The notes beneath the pieces are model-generated. The model was not told the DNA's origin. It was given only the letters and a program-made list of their open reading frames with translations, and did no database searches. Below are positions 1-6,824 of a stretch of DNA of 12,136 bases, one piece after another. Position numbers and translations under genes: made by a program. The DNA is from Alphaproteobacteria bacterium (GTDB lineage: Bacteria; Pseudomonadota; Alphaproteobacteria; RF32; CAG-239), in contig JAFVBT010000011.1 in assembly GCA_017479785.1 (NCBI GenBank), positions 1 through 12,136 on the forward strand. Direction: 5' to 3'. Within the stretch, counting starts at the first letter, position 1. Every line of letters begins with the position of its first letter.

Positions 1-80
1 ATGTCAGAACAATATTTGCAAAGGGTGGATTTTCCTGTGCTTGATGCTCCGGAAAAATTTATTTTCAGCACTTTTTTCAT
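1..80 (-). CDS. P-loop NTPase, N-terminal fragment (runs off left edge)
   Basis: This minus-strand reading frame starts with ATG at 80-78 and stays open to the window edge, giving 26 complete codons. The product begins MKKVLKINFSGASSTGKSTL. It contains a perfect Walker A motif (G-A-S-S-T-G-K-S-T, residues 11-19) after a short hydrophobic beta strand, the normal N-terminal layout of a nucleotide-binding P-loop protein. The S-T-G-K-S-T form resembles the NadR-like/AAA_28 group of small ATPases and kinases, but that subfamily is only a guess from so short a piece. A GAGGA Shine-Dalgarno lies about 10 bases upstream (plus-strand 92-96). The plus-strand frame over the same bases (1-87) also opens with ATG, but it has no recognisable content and is treated as a shadow. 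Confidence 0.72.
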   Translation of the reverse strand, partial: MKKVLKINFSGASSTGKSTLCKYCSD

Positions 81-148
81 ATATTAGATTTCCTCTTTCC
101 GACTGAGTTTTATACAGGACTTATTAAAGAAACAGCCATTTCTGCCTC

Positions 149-179
149 TCTATATTTTTTTTACACTATTTTTTGTCAA
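149..179 (-). promoter_or_regulatory. Putative promoter of the left-edge P-loop gene
   Basis: Read on the minus strand, a consensus -35 box TTGACA (179-174) is followed by AT-rich sequence. Possible -10 boxes are AATATA (156-151, 17-bp spacer) or TATAGA (154-149, 19-bp spacer). An overlapping TTGACT just upstream could serve as an alternative -35. The site points to the gene starting at 80 and would give a leader of roughly 60 nt. The rest of 81-248 shows no gene. Confidence 0.42.
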
Positions 180-248
180 AAGTCAAAATAAATTATAATT
201 ATCGGCAATTTTTCTTAATCTATACCGCATAACGATGCAACATGAAAT

Positions 249-271
249 AAACCACCCTGCTCGGGTGGTTT
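249..271 (-). terminator. Hairpin terminator after the DUF4139 gene
   Basis: A perfect 9-bp stem is formed by AAACCACCC (249-257) and GGGTGGTTT (263-271), with a 5-nt loop. On the minus strand it lies 26 bases past the DUF4139 stop codon and runs into TATTTC, a modest U-rich tail. It could also work weakly on the plus strand, but no plus-strand gene ends there. Confidence 0.7.
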
Positions 272-297
272 TGCGTCGCTTACTTTTGACTTTCCGC

Positions 298-1761
298 TTA
301 TTCGCAAATTTGCGTATCGTACGGAACTTCAACAGTATAAGTCAACGTGGCTTTATCGTTCTTTTTGGCCGGAATACGCCATGTGCGTGTCGTGGCATTT
401 TTCTCGGTGCCTTTAATACTTTCTTTTATAATTTGATAGCGTTGCGGCATATTCTGCGTCAACACAACCGCATTATCCTCATCTTCGGCATTATTTACCG
501 TTACGGAAACATCATACGTTTGCAACGTTTTCACCAAATGACACTGATTTTTTTTCTGTTGGCGGCTCAACTCTTTTTCTTTAATTCTGGTAACTTTACC
601 GCTGACGGAAATATTAAACGCATCCCCCAAACGCAAGCGCAAGATATCTTCCTTAGCCGTATTGTTAATGCGGCTTGAGCCGATAAACTGCAAGTTACCG
701 TTCTTATCGTTTTGATAAAAACGTACCGTTCCGGCCGGCAACGAAATCCCTAAATTTGATGTCGCCTCATTTTTCATCACATAAGTAATGGACGGATGCA
801 TTTTTTCAAATTCGGATTGTGCCATACCGCCGAAATAAAACGGCGAATGAATATTAAATTCCTTTTCATAACTGACATCATTTTTCTCAATTAAAGCAAT
901 TTGTTTATTTTGATGGTCTTTAATGGTTGTGATGGTCGGCAACGTGTATAATTCATAGCTGTTTACGGTTTCCGGCTCAACAGAACCGCTTGCCTCCATT
1001 GCGTTGTCAAATGCAACCGCTTTAGCCATCATCACACCGCGCGTTCTGAAAGTGTTACGTACAACATTTACATCACCGGCAATCAGTTGAATTTTAGCAT
1101 TATCATAATCTATACCGGACTCGTTATTAATGGTTACCCAACCGGTCAAATTCAACTTTGTCGGACTGCTGACATTGGCCACATAATCGGTTTTCCAACT
1201 CAGTCCGTCAGTTAAATAAGCCAGATTCAGGGTTTTATTACCGGAATTTTGAGCACTCAGCTTCGCCGTTAAAGTCGGCTTATTGCTCAAATTTGCCGGC
1301 ACAATATTAAATATAATGCGCCCCGGATATGCCGCATCAATGCCGTATTCTGTTTGTAAAATCGGTTGTGAGCCGTTTGTACCGATTAACCTGGCGCGTT
1401 CAAAAATATTTTTGCCGTTTTCCGGATTTTGACGTACCGCCATTACTTCCTTGCCGATAAATTGTTTCAAAAAGTTGTCATAAGACATCAGATTATAGCT
1501 GTAATTTTGCTCATTAACTTTAATTCCTTCGCCGTAAATAATAGCCGTTTCAGATTGAATGCGTTGTGCCACACCGTCAAAAATCACCTCATTAACGCCG
1601 GATTTCAAATCAGCCGAACGTGTATCCTTTACCAAAGCCAAATTTTGATTATATATGCTGAGCGATAATGTATTATCGTCTGCTTTAAGCAACAGCGGCT
1701 CAGCCGTCGCCGTATGCGCCAAAAAAGTACCTAAAGCCAACAAAGATAATCCGAATTTCAT
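298..1761 (-). CDS. Exported DUF4139 domain protein
   Basis: A 487-residue protein of unknown function with a Sec signal peptide: Met-Lys, a hydrophobic core (residues 4-15), and a probable signal peptidase I site after T-A-T-A (residue 20). The mature protein resembles the DUF4139 family. The clearest signs are the central stretch with L-S-W-K-T-D-Y and the later run ending I-Q-L-I-A-G-D-V-N-V-V, both typical of that mainly beta domain. It is presumably periplasmic or surface-associated. I chose ATG at 1761 rather than the in-frame GTG at 1764 because a GGGAGG Shine-Dalgarno sits 5 bases before the ATG and only 2 bases before the GTG. It lies 12 bp downstream of the DUF1294 gene on the same strand, so the two are probably co-transcribed, and a hairpin terminator follows. 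The biochemical role is unknown. Confidence 0.85.
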   Translation of the reverse strand: MKFGLSLLALGTFLAHTATAEPLLLKADDNTLSLSIYNQNLALVKDTRSADLKSGVNEVIFDGVAQRIQSETAIIYGEGIKVNEQNYSYNLMSYDNFLKQFIGKEVMAVRQNPENGKNIFERARLIGTNGSQPILQTEYGIDAAYPGRIIFNIVPANLSNKPTLTAKLSAQNSGNKTLNLAYLTDGLSWKTDYVANVSSPTKLNLTGWVTINNESGIDYDNAKIQLIAGDVNVVRNTFRTRGVMMAKAVAFDNAMEASGSVEPETVNSYELYTLPTITTIKDHQNKQIALIEKNDVSYEKEFNIHSPFYFGGMAQSEFEKMHPSITYVMKNEATSNLGISLPAGTVRFYQNDKNGNLQFIGSSRINNTAKEDILRLRLGDAFNISVSGKVTRIKEKELSRQQKKNQCHLVKTLQTYDVSVTVNNAEDEDNAVVLTQNMPQRYQIIKESIKGTEKNATTRTWRIPAKKNDKATLTYTVEVPYDTQICE

Positions 1762-1773
1762 CACAACCTCCCG

Positions 1774-2211
1774 TTAAATCAAACCTAAATAACGCAAAAT
1801 AATATAAACAGCCGCACCTTGCAAAACAAGCATCAGCCAAAACATTACCTGATAACTTCTTTTCTTGGTTTTATGACGAAAGAACTTTTGCGCCGCAAAA
1901 GCCCCTACCCATCCGCCTAAAAATTCAAGGGTGTGCAAACAAGCCTCCGGCACACGCCAAGTACCGCGCACGGCAGCACGTTTATCAACCCCGTACGCAA
2001 AAAAAACGGCAATATTGATACAAATAAAATGATAAACCAAAAACAACAAAAATGCCTGATGTGAAAACATCTGCACCCTGAAATAATGTGTCTCGGTAAT
2101 ATATGCCGACAATATCATCAATGAAAAATACAGCACAAAATATGCATTACGCTGCAACGGACGCACTAAAATCAAAAACGGCACAATCAACGCCAAAAAA
2201 GTCACTAACAT
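1774..2211 (-). CDS. DUF1294 family small membrane protein
   Basis: A 145-residue integral membrane protein with about four hydrophobic segments (roughly residues 2-16, 24-38, 52-72 and 121-140). The diagnostic DUF1294 signature is in the middle and C-terminal part: Y-G-V-D-K-R-A-A, then W-R-V-P-E, then L-G-G-W-V-G-A and F-R-H-K-T-K-K. This conserved core between the third and fourth helices makes the family call secure, but its function is not established. In other bacteria DUF1294 is sometimes fused to a cold-shock domain; no such domain is present here. The start ATG has AGGA six bases upstream. It is the first gene of a two-gene unit with the DUF4139 gene. Confidence 0.88.
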   Translation of the reverse strand: MLVTFLALIVPFLILVRPLQRNAYFVLYFSLMILSAYITETHYFRVQMFSHQAFLLFLVYHFICINIAVFFAYGVDKRAAVRGTWRVPEACLHTLEFLGGWVGAFAAQKFFRHKTKKRSYQVMFWLMLVLQGAAVYIILRYLGLI

Positions 2212-2236
2212 TTGTTATCCTTTACCTCACGGCAAC

Positions 2237-2265
2237 AGCTTAAAAATTTTTTTTACATTATTCAA
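2237..2265 (-). promoter_or_regulatory. Putative promoter for the DUF1294-DUF4139 operon
   Basis: On the minus strand TTGAAT (2265-2260) is separated by 17 bp from TAAGCT (2242-2237). The -10 match is weak (3 of 6), but the spacing and the position just upstream of the operon's Shine-Dalgarno fit. Confidence 0.33.
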
Positions 2266-2291
2266 GACTTTTTTATAAATTTTAATCTATT

Positions 2292-2320
2292 TTTAAGGGA
2301 AATCGTATATAAGGTATAAT
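2292..2320 (+). promoter_or_regulatory. Putative promoter for the lipoprotein operon
   Basis: A perfect -10 box TATAAT lies at 2315-2320, with a poor -35 (TTTAAG, 2292-2297) 17 bp upstream. Transcription would begin near 2327, just before the GAGGAG Shine-Dalgarno at 2333-2338, giving a very short leader. The surrounding divergent spacer (2212-2344) is strongly AT-rich. Confidence 0.5.
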
Positions 2321-2344
2321 ATGTAAATCTGTGAGGAGTTGAAG

Positions 2345-3085
2345 ATGAAAAAAACGTTACTCTTAAGTGCATTAATTCTTATATCCGGTTGTATGAACAG
2401 ACCGACGCTTCTTGAATCCGACACCGACAAAGTTGCCGAAAAGCCGGCTGAAACACAAGCTGTGGCTACACCTGCTCAAGCCGTTGTTGTTCCGGAACAA
2501 ACCGTCGCATCTTCTGTATCATACATTCCGGCCATTCCGTGTTCTTATCCGTGCGTTCAACCGGGAAATTGCATGCGCGCAACCGAACCGGTTGTCTTAA
2601 AACCGCGTGTAACCGAAACGGTGCAAGGTTCATATCGCAAACGCCGTTGTTGTCCGGATGAGCCGGCTCTACCGGGACAGGAAGACATAACATATATTCC
2701 CGATGCGCCGGAAATTTATGTGATTGCGGCCAATCGCACGGTTAATTCCATGCAAAAAGAAGCAGCACCGTTTTTTGAACAAGTCGGCCTTATCAAAGTT
2801 TATATTGATGATGCACAACCGAAATCAAAAGATTTGCCGGGCGGCATGGATAAAGGAACTCAAACTCTCAAGAACAGATTTGCCGGCATGAGCAGTGTTA
2901 TGGTAACCGATGATATTCACGAATCAGATTATGTGATTAACAGTGTTGCCGATTGGTACGACACACCGACCAAAAAAGTTCCGGCAATAAAATATGATTT
3001 ATTTTTAAATGAAAAAGACGGTCGTGTTATCGGTGAATGGAGTGAAATTGTTCATCAGGCCGAAGGGGACAGAAGCTGGTGGTAA
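2345..3085 (+). CDS. Lipoprotein with possible TolB/LpoB-like C-terminal domain
   Basis: A 246-residue lipoprotein. It starts MKK, has a hydrophobic run, and a lipobox I-S-G-C with the lipidated Cys at residue 16, followed by Met-Asn, which suggests outer-membrane sorting. I chose ATG 2345 over TTG 2339 because GAGGAG (2333-2338) is correctly spaced from the ATG and would abut the TTG. After a Pro/Ala/Val-rich linker there is an unusual Cys-containing patch (about residues 60-105) with five cysteines, including C-S-Y-P-C and R-R-C-C-P. The C-terminal part (from about 115) has alternating strands and helices with E-S-D-Y-V-I-N and a closing I-G-E-W-S motif, vaguely like the TolB/CsgG/LpoB alpha/beta fold. 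That fold assignment is weak. The stop codon overlaps the next gene by 7 bp, so the two are translationally coupled. Confidence 0.82.
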   Translation: MKKTLLLSALILISGCMNRPTLLESDTDKVAEKPAETQAVATPAQAVVVPEQTVASSVSYIPAIPCSYPCVQPGNCMRATEPVVLKPRVTETVQGSYRKRRCCPDEPALPGQEDITYIPDAPEIYVIAANRTVNSMQKEAAPFFEQVGLIKVYIDDAQPKSKDLPGGMDKGTQTLKNRFAGMSSVMVTDDIHESDYVINSVADWYDTPTKKVPAIKYDLFLNEKDGRVIGEWSEIVHQAEGDRSWW

Positions 3086-3990
3086 AGTTTAAAACAGTTT
3101 TGGCAGGCAGTATATGCGCCGCCGCCGCGTTGTTACAAACTGAAAAAGCTTCGGCGGCAGAAAATGAAATTATAAGCCGGTTTGTAACAGCCGATGCATG
3201 CGACGAACGTCAACCGACCGACGACAAGCAAACGGCTGAAAACAGAGCCGTTGACAAGGCCAGTATGTTTGCGGTTAAACTTTCCGGTATTGTACAAAAA
3301 TTGCATCCGGAACTCAGTGCAAGTGCATTGGATATTATATCATATCGCATCATTGATGAATACTTACTCAATGCACAACATAAGGTAACCATTGCCGATG
3401 AAACGCACGTTTGCGTCAATTTGGAAGCAACCGTTGAAATTATGCCGCAAGATATTGATAAACTGGTGGAAGAATATAAAAACAGTGATGCAACAGAAAT
3501 TCAAACCTCCGAAATTGCCGAACAAATAAATGACACCACCTCTTTTAAGGCCAATACCTTACAAGATAAGAAGCTTGTGTACATTGCACCTATGACAATG
3601 TGGAACGGGGAAGATACAAACCATTATAAAGACTTGTTGAACGGTCTTTTATCGCACAGCGATTATTTCTATGTAACCGCCGACAAAGAAACGGCCGACT
3701 ACATTGTAACGCCGAGCCTTTCTCGTGCCGAAGTCAATAAAATTGATAAAGAACATCTTAAAATGCAAATGCTGGTTGAACTAACAACAGAATCAAATCA
3801 CGATAATGATTTTGAACCGATTACCATTAAGCAAAATCACTTTATTTTGTTTTCGGCAACCAAAAATGAACAGGAAATTGCAGATACATTGATAAGAAAA
3901 TTACTTTCTCGCGCTACCAATGAAATATCTCACAAGATTGATAAATATTTATCATTTAAAATTGAAAAAGATTCACGTGGCTTAAAATAA
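3079..3990 (+). CDS. Exported two-domain protein, possibly FlgT/LPP20-like plus TolB-N-like
   Basis: A 303-residue exported protein starting with GTG at 3079 inside the last codons of the lipoprotein gene; AGGGG (3064-3068) lies 10 bases upstream. The start is supported by the perfect signal peptide that follows: K-F-K, a hydrophobic Ala/Leu core, and cleavage after A-S-A at about residue 26. The first half (about 35-130) has an A-E-N-R-A-V-D-K-A helix and a strand pattern reminiscent of the LPP20/FlgT N-terminal domain. The second half (about 165-290) has K-L-V-Y-I-A-P-M, then T-A-D-Y-I-V-T-P-S-L, resembling TolB-N/LpoB-type domains and echoing the C-terminus of its neighbour. Both similarities are judged by eye. 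It probably works with the lipoprotein in the envelope; the role is unknown. Confidence 0.8.
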   Translation: MVKFKTVLAGSICAAAALLQTEKASAAENEIISRFVTADACDERQPTDDKQTAENRAVDKASMFAVKLSGIVQKLHPELSASALDIISYRIIDEYLLNAQHKVTIADETHVCVNLEATVEIMPQDIDKLVEEYKNSDATEIQTSEIAEQINDTTSFKANTLQDKKLVYIAPMTMWNGEDTNHYKDLLNGLLSHSDYFYVTADKETADYIVTPSLSRAEVNKIDKEHLKMQMLVELTTESNHDNDFEPITIKQNHFILFSATKNEQEIADTLIRKLLSRATNEISHKIDKYLSFKIEKDSRGLK

Positions 3991-4001
3991 TTTGTGAATT
4001 T

Positions 4002-4043
4002 TAAGAAATATATTATTGACTTAACATAAGATAAGAAATATAT
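4002..4043 (+). repeat. Pair of 12-bp direct repeats, 30 bp apart
   Basis: TAAGAAATATAT occurs at 4002-4013 and again at 4032-4043, exactly 30 bp start to start, close to three helical turns. A TTGACT hexamer (4016-4021) lies between the copies, 17 bp upstream of TATATC (4039-4044), so the second copy would overlap a -10 box. The arrangement is like a pair of regulator sites, but the sequence is simple and AT-rich, so chance is possible. Confidence 0.5.
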
Positions 4044-4063
4044 CTCAAGTAAGGAGATATATT
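4037..4063 (+). promoter_or_regulatory. Hairpin that would sequester the ribosome-binding site of the 89-aa gene
   Basis: A perfect 10-bp inverted repeat: AATATATCTC (4037-4046), loop AAGTAAG (4047-4053), GAGATATATT (4054-4063). The Shine-Dalgarno AAGGAG (4051-4056) spans the loop and right arm, and the ATG at 4064 follows the stem directly. In RNA this gives a mostly A-U stem closed by two G-C pairs at the loop, which could mask the ribosome-binding site and melt with temperature. This works only if transcription begins upstream of 4037, for example by read-through from the preceding operon. If the TTGACT/TATATC promoter is used, the palindrome is instead an operator-like DNA element. Confidence 0.5.
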
Positions 4064-4333
4064 ATGACTGATTTTGAATTAAAAACTTTAGCAGACGAAC
4101 TGCAATACATATTTGTACGCGTCAACGCAGATATTCCTTCAAATAACGGCTTATCGCCGCGCACAAACAAAATACTGGCTTTTGAAAAATATGCCCAAAC
4201 TATGGACTTTCACAAAATTCACAAATATTGCACAAAACTTTGTGAAAGCGATATGCCGCGTTTGAAGGAAATTATCCGCGACAACATCACAAAGTATTTG
4301 GCTGACAACGTCAAAACTTTAGCTATTTACTAA
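4064..4333 (+). CDS. Small hypothetical protein upstream of lon
   Basis: An 89-residue, probably cytosolic protein that I do not recognise. It has no signal peptide or membrane segment, is predicted to be mostly helical, and has a charged C-terminal helix ending near L-A-I-Y. It contains two cysteines (Y-C-T-K-L-C, about residues 65-69). It is a credible gene because a strong AAGGAG Shine-Dalgarno lies 7 bases before the ATG, and its codon choices match the neighbours. It sits alone between the exported-protein pair and lon, with lon's promoter beginning about 30 bp past its stop. Translation may be controlled by the hairpin over its ribosome-binding site. Confidence 0.7.
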   Translation: MTDFELKTLADELQYIFVRVNADIPSNNGLSPRTNKILAFEKYAQTMDFHKIHKYCTKLCESDMPRLKEIIRDNITKYLADNVKTLAIY

Positions 4334-4361
4334 TAAGTGTGGGAAAAAAGTGATATGCCTA

Positions 4362-4390
4362 TTGTAGAAAGAACAAACCTAACCTATATA
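4362..4390 (+). promoter_or_regulatory. Putative lon promoter
   Basis: TTGTAG (4362-4367) is followed 17 bp later by TATATA (4385-4390), and an overlapping TATAAT occurs at 4389-4394. Transcription would begin near 4397, which makes the in-frame ATG at 4396 untenable as a start and favours ATG 4423. No clear heat-shock sigma-32 promoter was seen. Confidence 0.5.
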
Positions 4391-4422
4391 TAATAATGAA
4401 ACAAATGAAAGAGAACAGTAAA

Positions 4423-6762
4423 ATGTCAGAAAACACCCCAAAGAAAGAAACAAAAGAACCTAAAAAATCCCTACCGGTTCTGCCGCTTAGAGACGTTGTG
4501 GTTTATCCGAAAATGATTGTACCGATTTTTGTCGGCCGTGATAAGTCAATTGAAGCAGTTCAACATGCAAATGATAAGGGCGACAATATTGTATTGGTTA
4601 TGCAAAAAAAAGCCGAAACGGAAGTTCCGACACCCAAAGATTTATATAAAGTAGGCACACTCGGAAACGTTTTGCAAATGCTTAAACTTCCCGACGGCAC
4701 AATAAAACTTTTGGTAGAAGGCATTGAACGTGTTAAAATAACCTCGTTTACCGATCATCACAGTTATATTTCAGCGGTTGTTGAAAGCTATCCGCAAGAA
4801 AAAAGTGATAAACGTGAGTTGGAATCGTGGCGACGTGCGGTTATCAGCCAATTTGAAGAATATGTTAAACTCAATAAAAAAATTCCGTATGATGTTATTC
4901 AGTCGGTCAAACAAATTGACGAATATGACAAATTGGCCGATACAATTGCTTCTCACCTTTCATTAAAAACCGAAGATAAACAGTTTTTACTGGCCGCCGA
5001 CAATTTGCAGGCACGTTTGAATAAAATTCTGCAATTAATAGATACGGAAATGATGGTTTTGGAAGTGGAAGAAAAAATCAAAAGCCGTGTCAAAAAACAA
5101 ATGGAAAAAAGCCAAAAAGAATACTATCTCAATGAGCAGATGAAAGCCATTCAAAAAGAACTTAATAATGGCGAAGAAACTGATGAATTCGGCTCTATTT
5201 TGAAAAAGATAAATTCCACAAAACTGTCCAAAGAGGCCCGTGAAAAAGCCTTAAGCGAATTAAAAAAACTGCGCGGAATGGGGACTTCGTCACCTGAAAG
5301 TTCCGTCGTACGCAATTATCTTGATTGGCTGTTGGAATTACCATGGGATAAGAAAACTAAACTCAATAAAGATTTAAACAAAGCCATTGCTGTTTTGGAA
5401 GAAGACCATTACGGTTTGGAAAAAGTAAAAGAACGCATTGTTGAATACTTAGCGGTACAATCTCGTTCAAAGCATTTAAAGGCACCGATTTTGTGCTTAG
5501 TTGGTCCGCCGGGTGTTGGCAAAACTTCGCTCGGTCGCTCCATTGCCCGTGCCACCAATCGTAATTTTGTGCGCGCTTCATTGGGCGGAATGCGTGATGA
5601 GGCGGAAATCCGCGGGCATCGCCGCACTTATGTCGGTTCCATGCCGGGAAAAATTTTGCAATCAATGAAAAAAGCCGGCACATCAAATCCACTGTTTTTG
5701 CTTGATGAAATTGATAAATTAGGCAATGATTGGCGCGGTGATCCGAGTTCTGCTTTGTTGGAAGTTTTGGACCCGGAACAAAACAATACTTTTGATGATC
5801 ATTATCTGGAAGTGGACTATGATTTATCGGATGTGATGTTTGTAACCACGGCAAATTCGTTAAATATGCCGCGTCCGCTATTGGACCGTATGGAAATTAT
5901 TCAAATTTCCGGTTATACGGAAGATGAAAAAGTTGAAATTGCCAAACGACATTTATTAAACAAAGTTTTTGATGAAAATGCGGTTGAATGCTCGGAACTG
6001 ATCATTACCGATGAGGCAATTCGCGACATCATTCGCTATTACACACGCGAAGCCGGTATGCGTAACTTGGAGCGTGAATTGGCAACTATTGCCCGCAAAG
6101 CGACCAAAGAAATTTTGCTTCATAAAAATAAATGCATCAAAGTTGAAGTGACACCGAAGAATTTGGAAAAATATCTCGGGGTGCACCGTTTCAGTTATGG
6201 CGAAGCGGAAAAGCAAGACCATATCGGTGTTACAACCGGTTTGGCATGGACAGAAGTCGGCGGCGATATCTTGTTCATTGAGGCGGTAGATATGCCGGGC
6301 AAAGGAAAAGTTACCCAAACGGGTAAGCTCGGCGATGTTATGAAAGAATCAATTGAAACCGCCTACTCTGTTGTACGTTCTCACTCGGCTGATTTGGGTA
6401 TTAAACCTGAAGTGTTTGAAAAAACCGATATTCACGTTCATGTTCCGGAAGGTGCAACCCCGAAAGACGGACCATCGGCCGGTATTGCCATGTACACCAC
6501 GCTGGTTTCGGTGTTCACCAAAACACCGGTACGCAACGATGTGGCAATGACAGGCGAAATCACGTTGCAAGGGCGCGTTTTACCGATCGGCGGTTTAAAA
6601 GAAAAGCTGTTGGCGGCATTGCGCGGCGGCATCAAAACGGTGATTATCCCGAAAGAAAATGTGAAGGATTTAGCCGAAATTCCGGATAATGTGAAAAAGG
6701 AAATGAAAATAATTCCGGTAACCACAGCCTCCGAAGTTTTGGATATTGCCTTGCGAAAATAA
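4423..6762 (+). CDS. lon: ATP-dependent protease La (Lon)
   Basis: Lon is a homohexameric AAA+ serine protease that unfolds and degrades misfolded and regulatory proteins in the cytoplasm. From ATG 4423 it has 779 residues, normal for bacterial LonA. Domains in order: N-terminal substrate-binding domain beginning L-P-V-L-P-L-R-D-V-V (about 17-200); a helical and coiled region (about 205-290); the AAA+ module with Walker A G-P-P-G-V-G-K-T (361-368) and Walker B F-L-L-D-E-I-D (425-431); and the C-terminal protease domain. Its catalytic Ser685 is in K-D-G-P-S-A-G and Lys728 is the second Lys of G-G-L-K-E-K, 43 residues later as in E. coli Lon. In-frame ATGs at 4396 and 4405 add up to 9 residues. 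I prefer 4423 because GAGA lies 8 bases upstream and the promoter places the transcript start near 4397. All key residues are intact. Confidence 0.97.
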   Translation: MSENTPKKETKEPKKSLPVLPLRDVVVYPKMIVPIFVGRDKSIEAVQHANDKGDNIVLVMQKKAETEVPTPKDLYKVGTLGNVLQMLKLPDGTIKLLVEGIERVKITSFTDHHSYISAVVESYPQEKSDKRELESWRRAVISQFEEYVKLNKKIPYDVIQSVKQIDEYDKLADTIASHLSLKTEDKQFLLAADNLQARLNKILQLIDTEMMVLEVEEKIKSRVKKQMEKSQKEYYLNEQMKAIQKELNNGEETDEFGSILKKINSTKLSKEAREKALSELKKLRGMGTSSPESSVVRNYLDWLLELPWDKKTKLNKDLNKAIAVLEEDHYGLEKVKERIVEYLAVQSRSKHLKAPILCLVGPPGVGKTSLGRSIARATNRNFVRASLGGMRDEAEIRGHRRTYVGSMPGKILQSMKKAGTSNPLFLLDEIDKLGNDWRGDPSSALLEVLDPEQNNTFDDHYLEVDYDLSDVMFVTTANSLNMPRPLLDRMEIIQISGYTEDEKVEIAKRHLLNKVFDENAVECSELIITDEAIRDIIRYYTREAGMRNLERELATIARKATKEILLHKNKCIKVEVTPKNLEKYLGVHRFSYGEAEKQDHIGVTTGLAWTEVGGDILFIEAVDMPGKGKVTQTGKLGDVMKESIETAYSVVRSHSADLGIKPEVFEKTDIHVHVPEGATPKDGPSAGIAMYTTLVSVFTKTPVRNDVAMTGEITLQGRVLPIGGLKEKLLAALRGGIKTVIIPKENVKDLAEIPDNVKKEMKIIPVTTASEVLDIALRK

Positions 6763-6786
6763 CAGAACTTTTACAAATTTGAACAA

Positions 6787-6820
6787 AAAGCCCTCTTTCA
6801 TACTGTTGATTGAGGGCTTT
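6787..6820. terminator. Bidirectional terminator between lon and the recombinase gene
   Basis: A perfect 9-bp stem pairs AAAGCCCTC (6787-6795) with GAGGGCTTT (6812-6820), with a 16-nt loop. On the plus strand it is followed by ATTTTTATT, ending lon. On the minus strand it is followed by TTTTTGTTC, 4 bases past the recombinase stop, ending that gene too. Confidence 0.88.
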
Positions 6821-6824
6821 ATTT

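Noticed and set aside
235..678. Long plus-strand reading frame opposite the DUF4139 gene
   Set aside because: It is Phe/Arg/Ile-rich, has no ribosome-binding site, runs through the terminator hairpin, and lies antisense to a gene with a signal peptide and family motifs. It is a shadow frame.
717..727. A third near-copy of the inversion-site core (AAAAACGTACC) inside the DUF4139 gene
   Set aside because: It lies in a coding sequence with no inverted partner nearby. ACGTAC also recurs by chance at other coding positions (for example near 1057 and 1433), so there is no evidence of recombination.
3981..4005. 8-bp inverted repeat CTTAAAAT / ATTTTAAG around the stop of the 3079 gene
   Set aside because: It is almost entirely A-T, overlaps the stop codon and has no T-run after it, so it is unlikely to be a terminator.
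5363..5854. Minus-strand open frame of 163 codons inside lon
   Set aside because: It is antisense to the conserved AAA+ region, has low-complexity composition and no Shine-Dalgarno. The lon codons explain it.
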